Positions 51,230-61,317 of a stretch of DNA of 64,000 nt are shown in pieces. The notes under the pieces were generated by a model, which was given only the letters and a program-made list of their open reading frames with translations, was not told where the DNA came from and did no database searches. Both the position numbers and the translations under genes were made by a program. How positions within the stretch are numbered: position 1 is the first letter of the stretch; each line of letters starts with the position of its first letter. Source of the DNA: Bacteroidota bacterium (GTDB lineage Bacteria > Bacteroidota > Bacteroidia > Chitinophagales > Chitinophagaceae); NCBI GenBank assembly GCA_005882315.1, contig VBAR01000004.1, positions 62,001 to 126,000 on the forward strand. Direction: 5' to 3'.

Positions 51230-51928
51230 ATGCTTCCAATAGGCGACGATGATTCCGACAGGCGATTTGCTCCAATGGTTAACTATTTGTTGATCGCCAT
51301 TAATGTCCTTGTATTTGTATTCCTGCAGGGAATGGGCGGGAATGAAAAATTTACTTATGCATTCTCAACTGTTCCAGCTGAAATTCTCACTGGAAATGAT
51401 ATTGTATCAGGAGTCTTAGAGCCTACTCCTGTACCTGTTTATTTAACACTTATTACTTCAATGTTCATGCATGGTGGTTGGGCTCACCTGTTGGGAAACA
51501 TGTTGTTCTTATGGGTATTTGGCGACAATATCGAGAACCGGGTTGGTCATTCCCGCTATCTCATTTTTTATCTCGTTTGTGGAATCATTGCCTCACTTGC
51601 TCATGTGTTTGTATCAGGGGCATCATCAGAAATACCAAGCCTCGGTGCATCTGGCGCTATATCCGGAGTATTGGGTGCATACCTGCTACTCTTTCCCTCC
51701 CGTAGAGTTCGTGTATGGATGGGCCGGGGAATTGGCGAGGTGCCGGCATACGTTGCACTTGGCATCTGGATAGTCTTGCAGGTAATAATGGGGATGGGCC
51801 TGTTGGGTGGTGAACAAACCGGTGGTGGAGTGGCTTACGCTGCGCATATTGGCGGTTTTGCTGCTGGGTTATTGCTTATTAAATTGTTTGATATCCGCAG
51901 TAAAAGGGATATAACAATTAATAGATGA
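51230..51928 (+). CDS. rhomboid-family intramembrane serine protease
   Basis: A 232-residue protein with six or seven predicted transmembrane segments. The rhomboid catalytic Ser is in LGASGAISG (Ser 141) and the His in YAAHIGGFAAG (His 206). The conserved MFMHGGWAHLLGNMLFLWVFGDNIE loop-L1 motif is at ~79-103. It cleaves membrane proteins within or near the bilayer; the target is unknown. It stands alone after the groEL terminator. Confidence 0.93.
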   Translation: MLPIGDDDSDRRFAPMVNYLLIAINVLVFVFLQGMGGNEKFTYAFSTVPAEILTGNDIVSGVLEPTPVPVYLTLITSMFMHGGWAHLLGNMLFLWVFGDNIENRVGHSRYLIFYLVCGIIASLAHVFVSGASSEIPSLGASGAISGVLGAYLLLFPSRRVRVWMGRGIGEVPAYVALGIWIVLQVIMGMGLLGGEQTGGGVAYAAHIGGFAAGLLLIKLFDIRSKRDITINR

Positions 51929-52002
51929 TCAGTGTATAATTAATCATGGTTGACCTCCTCAAAGACGCTTGATTGCATTACCTTTGCGGCTTCAATTTTT
52001 GA

Positions 52003-53637
<1,635 letters not shown>

Positions 53638-53640
53638 AGT

Positions 53641-53682
53641 GTGAATGGTGAATGGTGAATTGTGAATTGTGAATTGTGAATA
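53641..53682. repeat. six tandem 7-bp repeats
   Basis: Six consecutive GTGAATN units (two ending G, three ending T, one ending A) start 3 bases after the ABC-F stop. This is the clearest 7-bp repeat run in the window. Confidence 0.85.
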
Positions 53683-53765
53683 TGGCACGCAATGGCACAA
53701 AGAAGACAAAGACGCAAAGTAAATTCTTTGCGCCTTCTTATTACTTGGCGTCTTTGCGTGAAATT
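53683..53765. repeat. palindromic element after the ABC-F gene
   Basis: CGCAAAG (53713-53719) and CTTTGCG (53726-53732) form the inner arms, with GCACAAAGAAGACAAAG to the left and GGCGTCTTTGCGTG to the right. CTTTGCGTGAAATT (53752-53765) is identical to 39510-39523, linking this element to the HAAO-ACMSD spacer element. Confidence 0.65.
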
Positions 53766-53775
53766 TCGAAGATAT

Positions 53776-55521
53776 CTATTTTGAATTGCTTACAGTTTTA
53801 TTAGCGATTCTTGTCGGTGCTCCGATCGTTTTTAAAGTTCCGGTCATTATTGTTTTCCAAACCAGCATAAAAAAACCACCTTCAGGAATACGCTTAAATG
53901 CAGCCTGCACTTTTCGTATTTCTTCTCCCTCTTTTGGATTGTCTTTTTTTAATACAAATGCATTTGCCACCAGGCTGGTAACACCTTTTTTATCTAATTC
54001 TTTTTCACCTTTATCTTTTTCCAGCGGAAACAATTTAAGGTCCTTATATAAAACAGTTATATCTCCGGAAGCCTGTAATTGATCGCCCTGTATATTGGCG
54101 TCCAATTTTTGTAGCTCACCTTTTTCGATCTTAACCATTCCCATCGGCATTGCAAAACTGTTAATCATAGTTCCGTCAAAATCTTTATCGGAACTGATGC
54201 GGGCTGTAAACCCGCCGGATTTATAATTTTCACGGTTGAAAGTAAAATCTGCTTTCACAGGGATCTTGCCCATCAACAAGCCATTCCCATTGACAGTAAC
54301 CGGGCTCAATCCTTTCCCGGTTCTGTTTGAAACGTTAGCAATGTTCATGGATATATTATTCACATGAATCGTTCCGCTTTGCTGCGACAAAGGATTATAC
54401 TCTTCGTAGGCAAAATCAAGATCATTTGTTTTCAACCGGTCAATATTTATTTTCATTGCCAGCTTCATAAGAAGATCCACAGGAAAGTTTCCCATTTTTG
54501 ATCTTGGTGGTAACGAACGATCTAAATAAATAAGCAGCTTTCCACTATTGATAGTAATTTCTTTTGCTACTACCTCGTCTTCATTGACAAGTTTCCACCA
54601 GTCTACACCATTTAATGTTACTGAAGGAAATGAAAATTGGAAATATTCTTTGCTGAATTTTTGACGACTGGAAAATTCTTTTTTATTTAATGGTGAATTA
54701 AACGAAAGGTTTGCAAGGGTAAGTTTTTGCTCCGGTACTTCTACATTCACTTTATCAATAGCCAGGTTATATTGTCCTTTGCTCATTTCTGCTTTATAGT
54801 CTTTAAAGCTGAGACTGGCTTTTTTTGCAAAAAGAAAGCGGGACCGGTCATTTCTTGTAGCAGAGTCTACCAGGATATCTTTCATATTTATGGTAACATC
54901 CTTCAGCACATTTGATCTGCCTTTATTGTGAATAATGATCCTGCCACCTTCCACTATAAGATTTTGTACTGATAGCTTTTTCATCTCCTTTAAAAAACGT
55001 TGTGTAAAATCTTCTTTTATTTCTTTCGTGTCGTTTTTATTACGATAGATCTCGAAAACAGGATTGGTTAGCTTCACCAGTTTATAATCCATGGTTTTCT
55101 CAGTTAATATATCATCAAAATTGATCCCTTCTACTTCAAATTTCGGAAAGGAAAAAGCAAAAATTTCAGCCGGTGCTATCCTTAATTCATTTAATGAATC
55201 GGCTCTTTTTTTATCCGGCTTTAAAACAACATTTTGAAAACTGGCAGTGGAGGCCAAGACATCCGCTTTCATATCACCAATGGACAAGGCATAAATATTA
55301 TTAGATGTTTTTGCAACTAATTGTTGCAATCGTTCTATAATAAGTGGACGCAGGTTTAGTGATAAGGATTTTTTTGTTGATGCTGAATCTGTTTCTTTTA
55401 CAGTGGCAATTTTTTCCCCGTCACGGGCTATAGTCACCCCGAGTGTATACCGGATGAATAAATAACCGCCAACGATTAGAAGCGAGGGGATCAATATCAG
55501 CAAAAACAATTTTTTGTTCAT
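53776..55521 (-). CDS. AsmA-like membrane-anchored protein
   Basis: From the Met at 55519-55521 (MNKKLFLLI) the protein has 581 residues. One N-terminal transmembrane helix (~4-26) is followed by a long periplasmic beta-rich region. Repeated IxxLxVxxG-type strand pairs (for example NIYALSIGDMKADVLAS, VEGGRIIIHNKGRSNVLKDVTINM, INSGKLLIYL, TIHVNNISMNIANVSN, LQASGDITVLYKDLKLF) and the C-terminal ALVANAFVLK-type region suggest the AsmA/DUF748 class, which may bridge lipids between membranes. This is a fold-level guess; no binding partner is seen. Confidence 0.6.
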   Translation of the reverse strand: MNKKLFLLILIPSLLIVGGYLFIRYTLGVTIARDGEKIATVKETDSASTKKSLSLNLRPLIIERLQQLVAKTSNNIYALSIGDMKADVLASTASFQNVVLKPDKKRADSLNELRIAPAEIFAFSFPKFEVEGINFDDILTEKTMDYKLVKLTNPVFEIYRNKNDTKEIKEDFTQRFLKEMKKLSVQNLIVEGGRIIIHNKGRSNVLKDVTINMKDILVDSATRNDRSRFLFAKKASLSFKDYKAEMSKGQYNLAIDKVNVEVPEQKLTLANLSFNSPLNKKEFSSRQKFSKEYFQFSFPSVTLNGVDWWKLVNEDEVVAKEITINSGKLLIYLDRSLPPRSKMGNFPVDLLMKLAMKINIDRLKTNDLDFAYEEYNPLSQQSGTIHVNNISMNIANVSNRTGKGLSPVTVNGNGLLMGKIPVKADFTFNRENYKSGGFTARISSDKDFDGTMINSFAMPMGMVKIEKGELQKLDANIQGDQLQASGDITVLYKDLKLFPLEKDKGEKELDKKGVTSLVANAFVLKKDNPKEGEEIRKVQAAFKRIPEGGFFMLVWKTIMTGTLKTIGAPTRIANKTVSNSK

Positions 55522-55576
55522 GTAATGCTGATAAGTCAAATAATAAGCCATTTAACTATTAGCAGGCATATTTAAT

Positions 55577-55699
55577 TTACACCATACTGCTGTTTATTGC
55601 TATAAACGAAGTCTTTCGATTTGAAATAGCAATTTCAAATTTTTATTTCAATGTTGTTGTTGGAGATGAGCAAGGGATTTGAAGAAGGTTTCTTCTTTG
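55577..55699. repeat. cassette-type repeat, copy E (diverged)
   Basis: It begins TTACACCATACTGCTGTTT (55577-55595), like the left arm of copy B, and its right part GTTGTTGGAGATGAG...ATTTGAA (55656-55683) follows copy A. It ends at the stop of the 129-residue gene (55700). Confidence 0.55.
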
Positions 55700-56089
55700 T
55701 CAATGTTTCATTTTACGAAATATTTCACTCATTGTCTGAGGATCTATATTATCCATATCTACAAGTTTCAGGGCTTTTACCATTTTTAAAGTGTTGCTTT
55801 TATATTTCTGAAAATGAGGAGTTTTTAAATGAGATTCATACGCTTCCCTGTTTGCATATATTTCTAAAATACGAATTTGTGTGGGGTTTTGCTTTTGGTA
55901 CATTGGGTAGATAGCAATAACTCCCGGTTCTAATTGAACTGAGGCACGGGATTCCTCCTGAAGAATTAGTTTGTACTCTTTAAGATAAGTTGAATCAATT
56001 TCTATTTCTGATAAACGGATCATCATATCTTTTGTTTGGGCTGAAATGTTGTTGTATGTAAAAAGCATGAAAGCTAAAATATATTTCAT
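55700..56089 (-). CDS. exported antibiotic-biosynthesis-monooxygenase-like (ABM) protein
   Basis: A 129-residue protein with a short signal peptide (residues 1-18, NISAQ) and a dimeric alpha/beta-barrel ABM domain: IRLSEIEIDSTYLKEYKLILQEESRASVQLEPGVIAIYPMYQKQNPTQIRILEIYANREAYESHLKTPHFQKYKSNTLKMV. LEIYANxxAYxxHLxTPHFxKY is the family signature. Many relatives are quinol oxidases or of unknown role. It is the first gene of the repeat-flanked array and is followed directly by copy E. Confidence 0.82.
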   Translation of the reverse strand: MKYILAFMLFTYNNISAQTKDMMIRLSEIEIDSTYLKEYKLILQEESRASVQLEPGVIAIYPMYQKQNPTQIRILEIYANREAYESHLKTPHFQKYKSNTLKMVKALKLVDMDNIDPQTMSEIFRKMKH

Positions 56090-56124
56090 CTTTAAAATGT
56101 TTTAATCTTTGAATAGTTAGAAGA

Positions 56125-56144
56125 GAGTTGGAAGTTTGAAAGAG
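56125..56144. repeat. cassette-type repeat fragment, copy D
   Basis: GAGTTGGAAGTTTGAAAGAG matches the right half of copies A and C (GAGTCAGAAATTTGAAAGAG) at 17 of 20 bases. The rest of the copy is not recognisable. It lies 41 bases after the stop of the 202-residue gene. Confidence 0.5.
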
Positions 56145-56184
56145 CTTTTTATACAGCTTATGTTTGTGGCCGTTTATTGTCCTC

Positions 56185-56793
56185 CTAATTTGTAAATAGG
56201 ATTGCGTTTTTAGCCGATGTATAAAAATTCTGATCTGTTAAGTCATAACCAGCTCTTTTCAAGTAACCAATAATTATTTCATTGCTGATTCTGTCTTTTA
56301 TACTCCTCCTTGTGTAATTGCTGGTGTCTTCAATCGGAAGTGGTGTCCTTCCAGAAAAGAAAACCCACTTACTATCCTCTTTTATGGCATGCACTCTTCT
56401 TTCAGCAATTTGGCCTTTGTCCTTATAGAAATAACTAAAAAAATATGCAGGATATTTTTTTGTGTCGTCAATTGTAAAGCCAACTTGATATGCGTTTTTG
56501 TTTCTAAGTTTTGTGTAGTTGTAAACTGCCGTATACCACCCATCACGGAAGTTTGGAAAAAATACTGTTGAGCCTAGATTAGTTGCTGGTTCAAACAAAA
56601 GAAACTTTACTTTATTTGAGTTATACGGAATCGTTCGTGTCGAACATATTTTTTTGAAGTCAACTTTTGTCAGCTCTTTTTGCTTCAATGCAAAATCAAC
56701 AAGAAGGGTATTTAAGTTCCTGGATACATTTTCAATTTTATCTTGAATAATTGATATTTTAAAATAGTCGTATAGTTGAAAAGGTGTCTGCAT
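56185..56793 (-). CDS. hypothetical protein, array gene
   Basis: A 202-residue protein without a signal peptide or recognised domain. It is basic, with aromatic-rich stretches (VFFPNFRDGWYTAVYNYTKLRNKNAYQVGF, YPAYFFSYFYKDKGQIAERRVHAI, KWVFFSGRTPLPI). The GWYTAVYNYT core and a following positively charged helix suggest a compact mixed fold. No close family could be named. It lies between repeat copies D (downstream) and A (upstream). Confidence 0.6.
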   Translation of the reverse strand: MQTPFQLYDYFKISIIQDKIENVSRNLNTLLVDFALKQKELTKVDFKKICSTRTIPYNSNKVKFLLFEPATNLGSTVFFPNFRDGWYTAVYNYTKLRNKNAYQVGFTIDDTKKYPAYFFSYFYKDKGQIAERRVHAIKEDSKWVFFSGRTPLPIEDTSNYTRRSIKDRISNEIIIGYLKRAGYDLTDQNFYTSAKNAILFTN

Positions 56794-56840
56794 AAATGGC
56801 CACTAACTCATTAATATACCTAACTCCCGGTACTGGTTTA

Positions 56841-56986
56841 TTACGCCGTTGTTGGTATTTTCGAAGTTAAGTCTTTTGCTCCTTTAATTCTATTCACCAA
56901 CAACCGAAGTTGTACTATGATTGTGTTGTTGGTGAAGAGTCAGAAATTTGAAAGAGTTTTTATTTTGAATACCAACAACGGTGTAA
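56841..56986. repeat. cassette-type repeat, copy A (complete)
   Basis: Outer arms TTACGCCGTTGTTGGTATT (56841-56859) and AATACCAACAACGGTGTAA (56968-56986) pair at 18 of 19 positions plus one G-T. Inner arms TTCACCAACAAC (56893-56904) and GTTGTTGGTGAA (56925-56936) are perfect. The 125 bases from 56862 match copy C at 120 of 125. It begins 2 bases beyond the stop of the 131-residue gene. Confidence 0.85.
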
Positions 56987-56988
56987 TA

Positions 56989-57384
56989 TTATTCCTTTAT
57001 TAGTATTATCCTTTCGGATTCTTCCTTGCAATTAGAATTTAACCACTTACTCCACTCGGCTAATACTTCTTTGGTTATTACATAGGTACCATTTTCGCTT
57101 TCATCACACTTGATATGCGTGAAATTTATCAAAAACTGAATAGATTTATTTTTCCCTTTTACTTTATACTTTGTCTTTCCATCTGAGTAATTAGTTTGAA
57201 CCCGTTTTGCGGAGTATATATAAACTCCTTTACTAAAACTATTTGCTAATGAGTTGTAAGTTTCAATTGCTTTTCGACAATCTGGAACACTTTCATTGCA
57301 ATTTAATTGTCGAAAAGCAACGCCAACGTTTGTTTCATGAGTATGAAATAAAATGATCAGGATTAGTGTAAAATAAATTTTCAT
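56989..57384 (-). CDS. hypothetical exported protein, array gene
   Basis: A 131-residue protein with a hydrophobic N-terminus (MKIYFTLILIILF) that is signal-like but ends in HTHETN rather than a clear cleavage site. The rest has four Cys (29, 36, ~98, ~118) as LNCNESVPDCRKAIETYNSLANSF and HIKCDESENGTYVITKE, so disulfides are possible outside the cytosol. No family is recognised. A copy of the array repeat (A) directly follows its stop. Confidence 0.6.
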   Translation of the reverse strand: MKIYFTLILIILFHTHETNVGVAFRQLNCNESVPDCRKAIETYNSLANSFSKGVYIYSAKRVQTNYSDGKTKYKVKGKNKSIQFLINFTHIKCDESENGTYVITKEVLAEWSKWLNSNCKEESERIILIKE

Positions 57385-57429
57385 AGTGATTTAGGAATTG
57401 CTTTCTTACGCAGTTTATATTTTGTGCAG

Positions 57430-57885
57430 TTATTCTTTTTCAGGAACATAAACAGTTTTATATGTCGCCCCAGCATCTTTTGTCCAGACAACCGTTTTGA
57501 TCGGTTTGTCAACAATGAAAAGATATCGATTTTTGAATTTCAAGGAGTCTTTCAACAGAAAATTTAAAGAGTCATGTATCCTGAATGAATCATACTTCTC
57601 TTTTATTAAGGTCTTTTGAACATATAGATTGACCTCGGAACTATCATTCGGTCTAAATCGAATGCCACGAAGTGCTGCAATTGGTTCTTCAATAACATAG
57701 AACTGTGAAGTGTCAAGGTTTAGTTTATTAATCGCTTGTCGAAGAGTCATGTCCAATAAACAAGTGTCCATCTTTGAAATATCGTCAGATGAACAATCTG
57801 GGTATTTGGCATTATTAATTTTTTGAGAACAGCTTAAGACAAATAAAAAAATAGTCACATACCAAATAATAATGAATGGTCGCAT
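57430..57885 (-). CDS. hypothetical lipoprotein, array gene
   Basis: Starting at MRPFIIIWYVTIFLFVLSC (57883-57885) the protein has 151 residues, a lipoprotein with the lipobox Cys near residue 19. An alternative Met 12 bases upstream is possible. Later segments include DMTLRQAINKLNLDTSQFYVIEEPIAALRGIRFRPNDSSEVNLYVQ and FLLKDSLKFKNRYLFIVDKPIKTVVWTKDAGA. No family is recognised. Copy B of the array repeat abuts its upstream side. Confidence 0.6.
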   Translation of the reverse strand: MRPFIIIWYVTIFLFVLSCSQKINNAKYPDCSSDDISKMDTCLLDMTLRQAINKLNLDTSQFYVIEEPIAALRGIRFRPNDSSEVNLYVQKTLIKEKYDSFRIHDSLNFLLKDSLKFKNRYLFIVDKPIKTVVWTKDAGATYKTVYVPEKE

Positions 57886-57897
57886 ATAGTTGCACAT

Positions 57898-57995
57898 TTA
57901 CACCGTTATTGCTGTTTTCGAAGTTAAGCCTTTTGCTTCTTTAATTCTCTTCACCAACAACCGAAGTTGTACTATGATTGTGTTGTTGATGAAGA
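57898..57995. repeat. cassette-type repeat, copy B (partial)
   Basis: TTACACCGTTATTGCTGTTTT (57898-57918) aligns with the left arm of copy A. From 57919 to 57995 it matches A at 73 of 77 bases. Inner arms are TTCACCAACAAC (57950-57961) and GTTGTTGATGAA (57982-57993), one mismatch. The right part of the element is missing. Confidence 0.8.
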
Positions 57996-58043
57996 CATGC
58001 ATATCAGTCATCATCGCATGAATACCATGTTAGCACAGTTGTT

Positions 58044-58310
58044 TCATTGGTAATCATCTTTTGTAAGACCAGCATTCAAAATATCATTTGAAGAAGCCAA
58101 TATAAAATCCTCTGTTTTGGTCTGCTTACAATTCGGACAAACCTTAGTAAATCCCTTGTCTAAATCCTTTGCGGCTATAAAGGTGTCTCCCATTTCTTCA
58201 CAGTGTGCTGTTAAGTAATTGCAGTTTGGACATACAACGAATGATGGATAGCCTTGCTCACAACAAGGGCAAATTTGTTTCAGATAGAATGTGGGCTTGA
58301 CAATGTCCAT
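58044..58310 (-). CDS. small zinc-ribbon-like protein, array gene
   Basis: An 88-residue protein with three CxxC pairs: CPCC and CPNC near residues 14-30 and CPNC near 58-61. The order CPCCEQGYPSFVVCPNCNYLTAHCEE...KVCPNCKQTK suggests one or two zinc ribbons. It has no signal peptide. It lies between repeat copies B and C. Function is unknown. Confidence 0.65.
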   Translation of the reverse strand: MDIVKPTFYLKQICPCCEQGYPSFVVCPNCNYLTAHCEEMGDTFIAAKDLDKGFTKVCPNCKQTKTEDFILASSNDILNAGLTKDDYQ

Positions 58311-58342
58311 AGCGAGTTAGGAAACTATTTTTTCAATTTAAA

Positions 58343-58467
58343 CGAAGTTAAGTCTTTTGCTCCTTTAATTCTATTCACCAACAACCGAAGTTTTACTATG
58401 AGTGTGTTGTTGGTGAAGAGTCAGAAATTTGAAAGAGTTTTTATTTTGAACACCAACAATGGCGTAA
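58343..58467. repeat. cassette-type repeat, copy C
   Basis: Matches copy A at 120 of 125 bases. Inner arms TTCACCAACAAC (58374-58385) and GTTGTTGGTGAA (58406-58417) are perfect. The left outer arm is absent (replaced by TTCAATTTAAA) and the right outer arm reads AACACCAACAATGGCGTAA. Confidence 0.85.
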
Positions 58468-58527
58468 AGATGAGGATATGTTCCTCGCCCCCTGCTGACG
58501 CAAAACTGAATGTTGTGCGTTCGCCAA

Positions 58528-59127
58528 TTAACAACTCATCTTTTCAATTTTGCAAAACTGCAGAATAAGTTGAACTATATTAGACACTTTTTTAAAAGTT
58601 GAAATGTAGTCGTATTTTCTTGAAAACTCCAAGGGACATTTATAGGCATAACTTCGATAAGCATCTTTGGCCAATAGCTCAAATGAATAAAGAATGGAGT
58701 TGTTGTCAGTTTGTAATTGGTCAATAAGTATTTCACCTTTCTTGTCAACTAAGTTTTGTGCAAGTGGAATAGTTAAGACATTGTTTTTGTCCAACTCTTT
58801 CCACAAGGAGTCCAATCCGTCTGATTTTAATGGAACTTCTTGAGATTGCTCGGGTGACCAGGCATTTTTAAACAGCCTGGCTTTCCATTCGCCACTTTTA
58901 AAAGAAATTATGAATATTGAAAGCCCCTCTTTGTTGTCAGACCATTTAGGAAAAATGAAGAGTCGAAGTTCAAATTCATTGTCCTTTTGCAAAATGAATT
59001 TTTTATCTATTCCCTCCATTACTCCACTTTGAATTCTCATGTCGGTACTGTCACCTTTAAAAGAGAATTGTCCAAAAGAATGAATGCTTGAAGCCAATGA
59101 AAAGAAAACGATAATAAATAATTTCAT
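58528..59127 (-). CDS. hypothetical exported protein, array gene
   Basis: From the Met at 59125-59127 (MKLFIIVFFSLASS) the protein has 199 residues with a signal peptide (HSFGQ). The mature part is mixed (MEGIDKKFILQKDNEFELRLFIFPKW, LSIFIISFKSGEWKARLFKNAW, SILYSFELLAKDAYRSYAYKCP). No family is recognised. Inverted GTTGTGCGT/ACGCACAAC words (58512-58520, 59153-59161) flank the gene. Copy C lies beyond the gene's downstream end. Confidence 0.55.
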   Translation of the reverse strand: MKLFIIVFFSLASSIHSFGQFSFKGDSTDMRIQSGVMEGIDKKFILQKDNEFELRLFIFPKWSDNKEGLSIFIISFKSGEWKARLFKNAWSPEQSQEVPLKSDGLDSLWKELDKNNVLTIPLAQNLVDKKGEILIDQLQTDNNSILYSFELLAKDAYRSYAYKCPLEFSRKYDYISTFKKVSNIVQLILQFCKIEKMSC

Positions 59128-59179
59128 CATAATTACGGAATCTGATTTGGTGACGCACAACTCATAAATTTACGTAGTA

Positions 59180-59208
59180 TCTGGTATAAATTTCTTCTGA
59201 GAATCAAT
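59180..59208 (+). repeat. dispersed ~29-bp repeat, copy 2
   Basis: Matches 20833-20861 at 26 of 29 bases. It lies in the spacer between the 210-codon array gene and the T9SS protein. Confidence 0.6.
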
Positions 59209-59226
59209 CTTATTCTATGCCACCTT

Positions 59227-61203
59227 CTAACGTATCAACGTCACCGTTCCCTTCTGTGTGTAGGTTTTTTTATCCAGCCCCAATCCCTGGAATATCCATA
59301 CAAATGTGCTGGTAGGTTGTTGCATACCGCTGATGGTTCCGTTCCAACCACGTTGGTTTGATTTTATATCAAATACGAGCTGGCCCCAGCGGTTGAATAC
59401 ACGGAAGTATTGAATTTCTTTTATACCAAAAGTTATGGGCAGCAAAAGATCATTCCGGCCATCATTATTTGGAGTAAATGCTGTGGGTATATAAACTTTT
59501 ACTTCTTTAATTGTTTTTACAATTTGCGTATCAACAGTTACACAACCACCAGAGGTAGTAATGGTAACTGTATAAATAAATTCTTCGTCAGTCAATGGAC
59601 TGTTGAATTGCGGATTGATAATATTTACATGATCCAGGTAAATGGGTGGCTTCCATAAATAACTTACTCCAAAATTTCTCGCAGTTAAGTCAATCGGGTT
59701 ATTTATCACTGCATATTGAATAGGATAAATAACAGGTGACCGCGGTGTTTCTATTAATACCGTTTCAGTCCTTGTAGATATTGCACAACCTACGTCGGTA
59801 TACAACATTGCATGATAGGTGCCCGATATATTGGCCCTGTATCTTGTATTATTAGCTCCGATAACCGGGTTGCCATTTACATACCATTGAATACTGTCGG
59901 TTGGTTGCACACGAAACACAGCGCTATCGCCAGTAGTAACACAGAAATTTGTTTTCCCAATTACCTGCATACTACTATCTATGATCGAAGTAGTAACGAG
60001 AACCGAGTCTTTACTCATGCAGCCACCTCCCGTGCTGCGTACCGTCAATTCATATAACATTGTATTAGGAGGATTGGCCCTTGGGTTTGAAATGTCCGGA
60101 TTGGATAATCCCACATCCGGGCTCCAGGTATACACTACTCCGGGCTTAGAATTGCCGCCGATCATTACAGGATTTTTATTGCATGAGAGTACATCTTCGC
60201 CTGCATTGGCCCTAAGCGTAAGGGTATCGACCAGCCTGGCATATAAGGTATCCAGGCAGCCATAACCATTATAGGGTATCAGCTCAACGGCAATGGTAGT
60301 GCCTACCGCGGGTGGCGGACTGAAACGAATATGCTGCGTACTACCTAATGTTTGAGTAAAAGTATTGTTATACCATGTGTATGATTGATATCCGTAAGGA
60401 GCTACTACATTTACTGCTGTATCATCGCGGCAATAAGTGGCGCCAACAAATTCGCTGCTGCATTCCGTATTTACATCGATATAAGCATAACCGAAATGGC
60501 GGCGGAATGTGCAATCTGCCGTTTTAAAAAACAAACGAATCGTTTTTCCTGCCTGGTTATTCAGGTTGATCGTAACTGCTGACCAGTCTTTGCACCAAAC
60601 GGCAGTAGAATCGCCATTAGTCGATTGAAAAAATCCTGGTAGTGGTGAGCCATTCGGAAAAAAAGTAAAGGAGGAACAATCGATACGTTGATTATCGGTC
60701 ACATTGGTTACTTCCAGCACCAGTCGTGGTTGTTGAAAATCGAGGTGATTCGGATCCTGGAATACGACTGCATAATGATAGATCAAAGAATAAGTATTGC
60801 GGCCGGCAGGTATCGTAAATTCATAGGAGATACCTTCTGCTTCTGCACCACCCATAGTATTTCCAAGTTTTACAGAATAGCCGCTTCCGTTTGGACACAT
60901 AACAGGAAAGCCACCATAAAAGTCCAGGGTACCTGCATCATTGGCAGCAGAGTACATTGTATGATAATTGGGTACCGGGCCACCGGACGGAAAGAGATTT
61001 ATTGCATTTGTTGAATTACCTAAAGCAACTGTATTCCCGGTATAGCATGTCCATCCGCTAAAACTTCCGTTTTCAAAATCAATATTGGGAGGACATTGAG
61101 CAGTTAATTTAGATTGAAAAAAAACAGTGAATAGAAAAAATGAGAGTATGGCCGGGTGCAACAATTTTATGGCTTTAATATTTTGTTTAGTGATGTTATG
61201 CAC
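59227..61203 (-). CDS. T9SS type B sorting-domain protein (gliding motility-associated C-terminal domain)
   Basis: A 658-residue secreted or cell-surface protein. A signal peptide (residues 1-36, KLTAQ) is followed by a jelly-roll-like N-terminal part (~37-250, NGSFSGWTCYTGN), PKD/Ig-like segments (~250-560) with Cys pairs, and a CHU_C-type sorting domain: VYIPTAFTPNNDGRNDLLLPITFGIKEIQYFRVFNRWGQLVFD, ending VTLIR (~570-658). The C-terminal domain marks export by the type IX system. Ligand or adhesion targets are unknown. Confidence 0.92.
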   Translation of the reverse strand: MHNITKQNIKAIKLLHPAILSFFLFTVFFQSKLTAQCPPNIDFENGSFSGWTCYTGNTVALGNSTNAINLFPSGGPVPNYHTMYSAANDAGTLDFYGGFPVMCPNGSGYSVKLGNTMGGAEAEGISYEFTIPAGRNTYSLIYHYAVVFQDPNHLDFQQPRLVLEVTNVTDNQRIDCSSFTFFPNGSPLPGFFQSTNGDSTAVWCKDWSAVTINLNNQAGKTIRLFFKTADCTFRRHFGYAYIDVNTECSSEFVGATYCRDDTAVNVVAPYGYQSYTWYNNTFTQTLGSTQHIRFSPPPAVGTTIAVELIPYNGYGCLDTLYARLVDTLTLRANAGEDVLSCNKNPVMIGGNSKPGVVYTWSPDVGLSNPDISNPRANPPNTMLYELTVRSTGGGCMSKDSVLVTTSIIDSSMQVIGKTNFCVTTGDSAVFRVQPTDSIQWYVNGNPVIGANNTRYRANISGTYHAMLYTDVGCAISTRTETVLIETPRSPVIYPIQYAVINNPIDLTARNFGVSYLWKPPIYLDHVNIINPQFNSPLTDEEFIYTVTITTSGGCVTVDTQIVKTIKEVKVYIPTAFTPNNDGRNDLLLPITFGIKEIQYFRVFNRWGQLVFDIKSNQRGWNGTISGMQQPTSTFVWIFQGLGLDKKTYTQKGTVTLIR

Positions 61204-61317
61204 AGACCGGATTGAGTAACTAAAGTTAAGATTTAGTTTAGATAAAACGAAGTGAAGTTGGGCCCGGTTGCCCCTGAAAGTTTAGGGGTGACATTTAACA
61301 TTAACAAGAGGATCGAA

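Noticed and set aside
55577-58467. CRISPR array
   Set aside because: The repeats are 100-145 bp and separated by genes, not 20-40 bp repeats with equal spacers.
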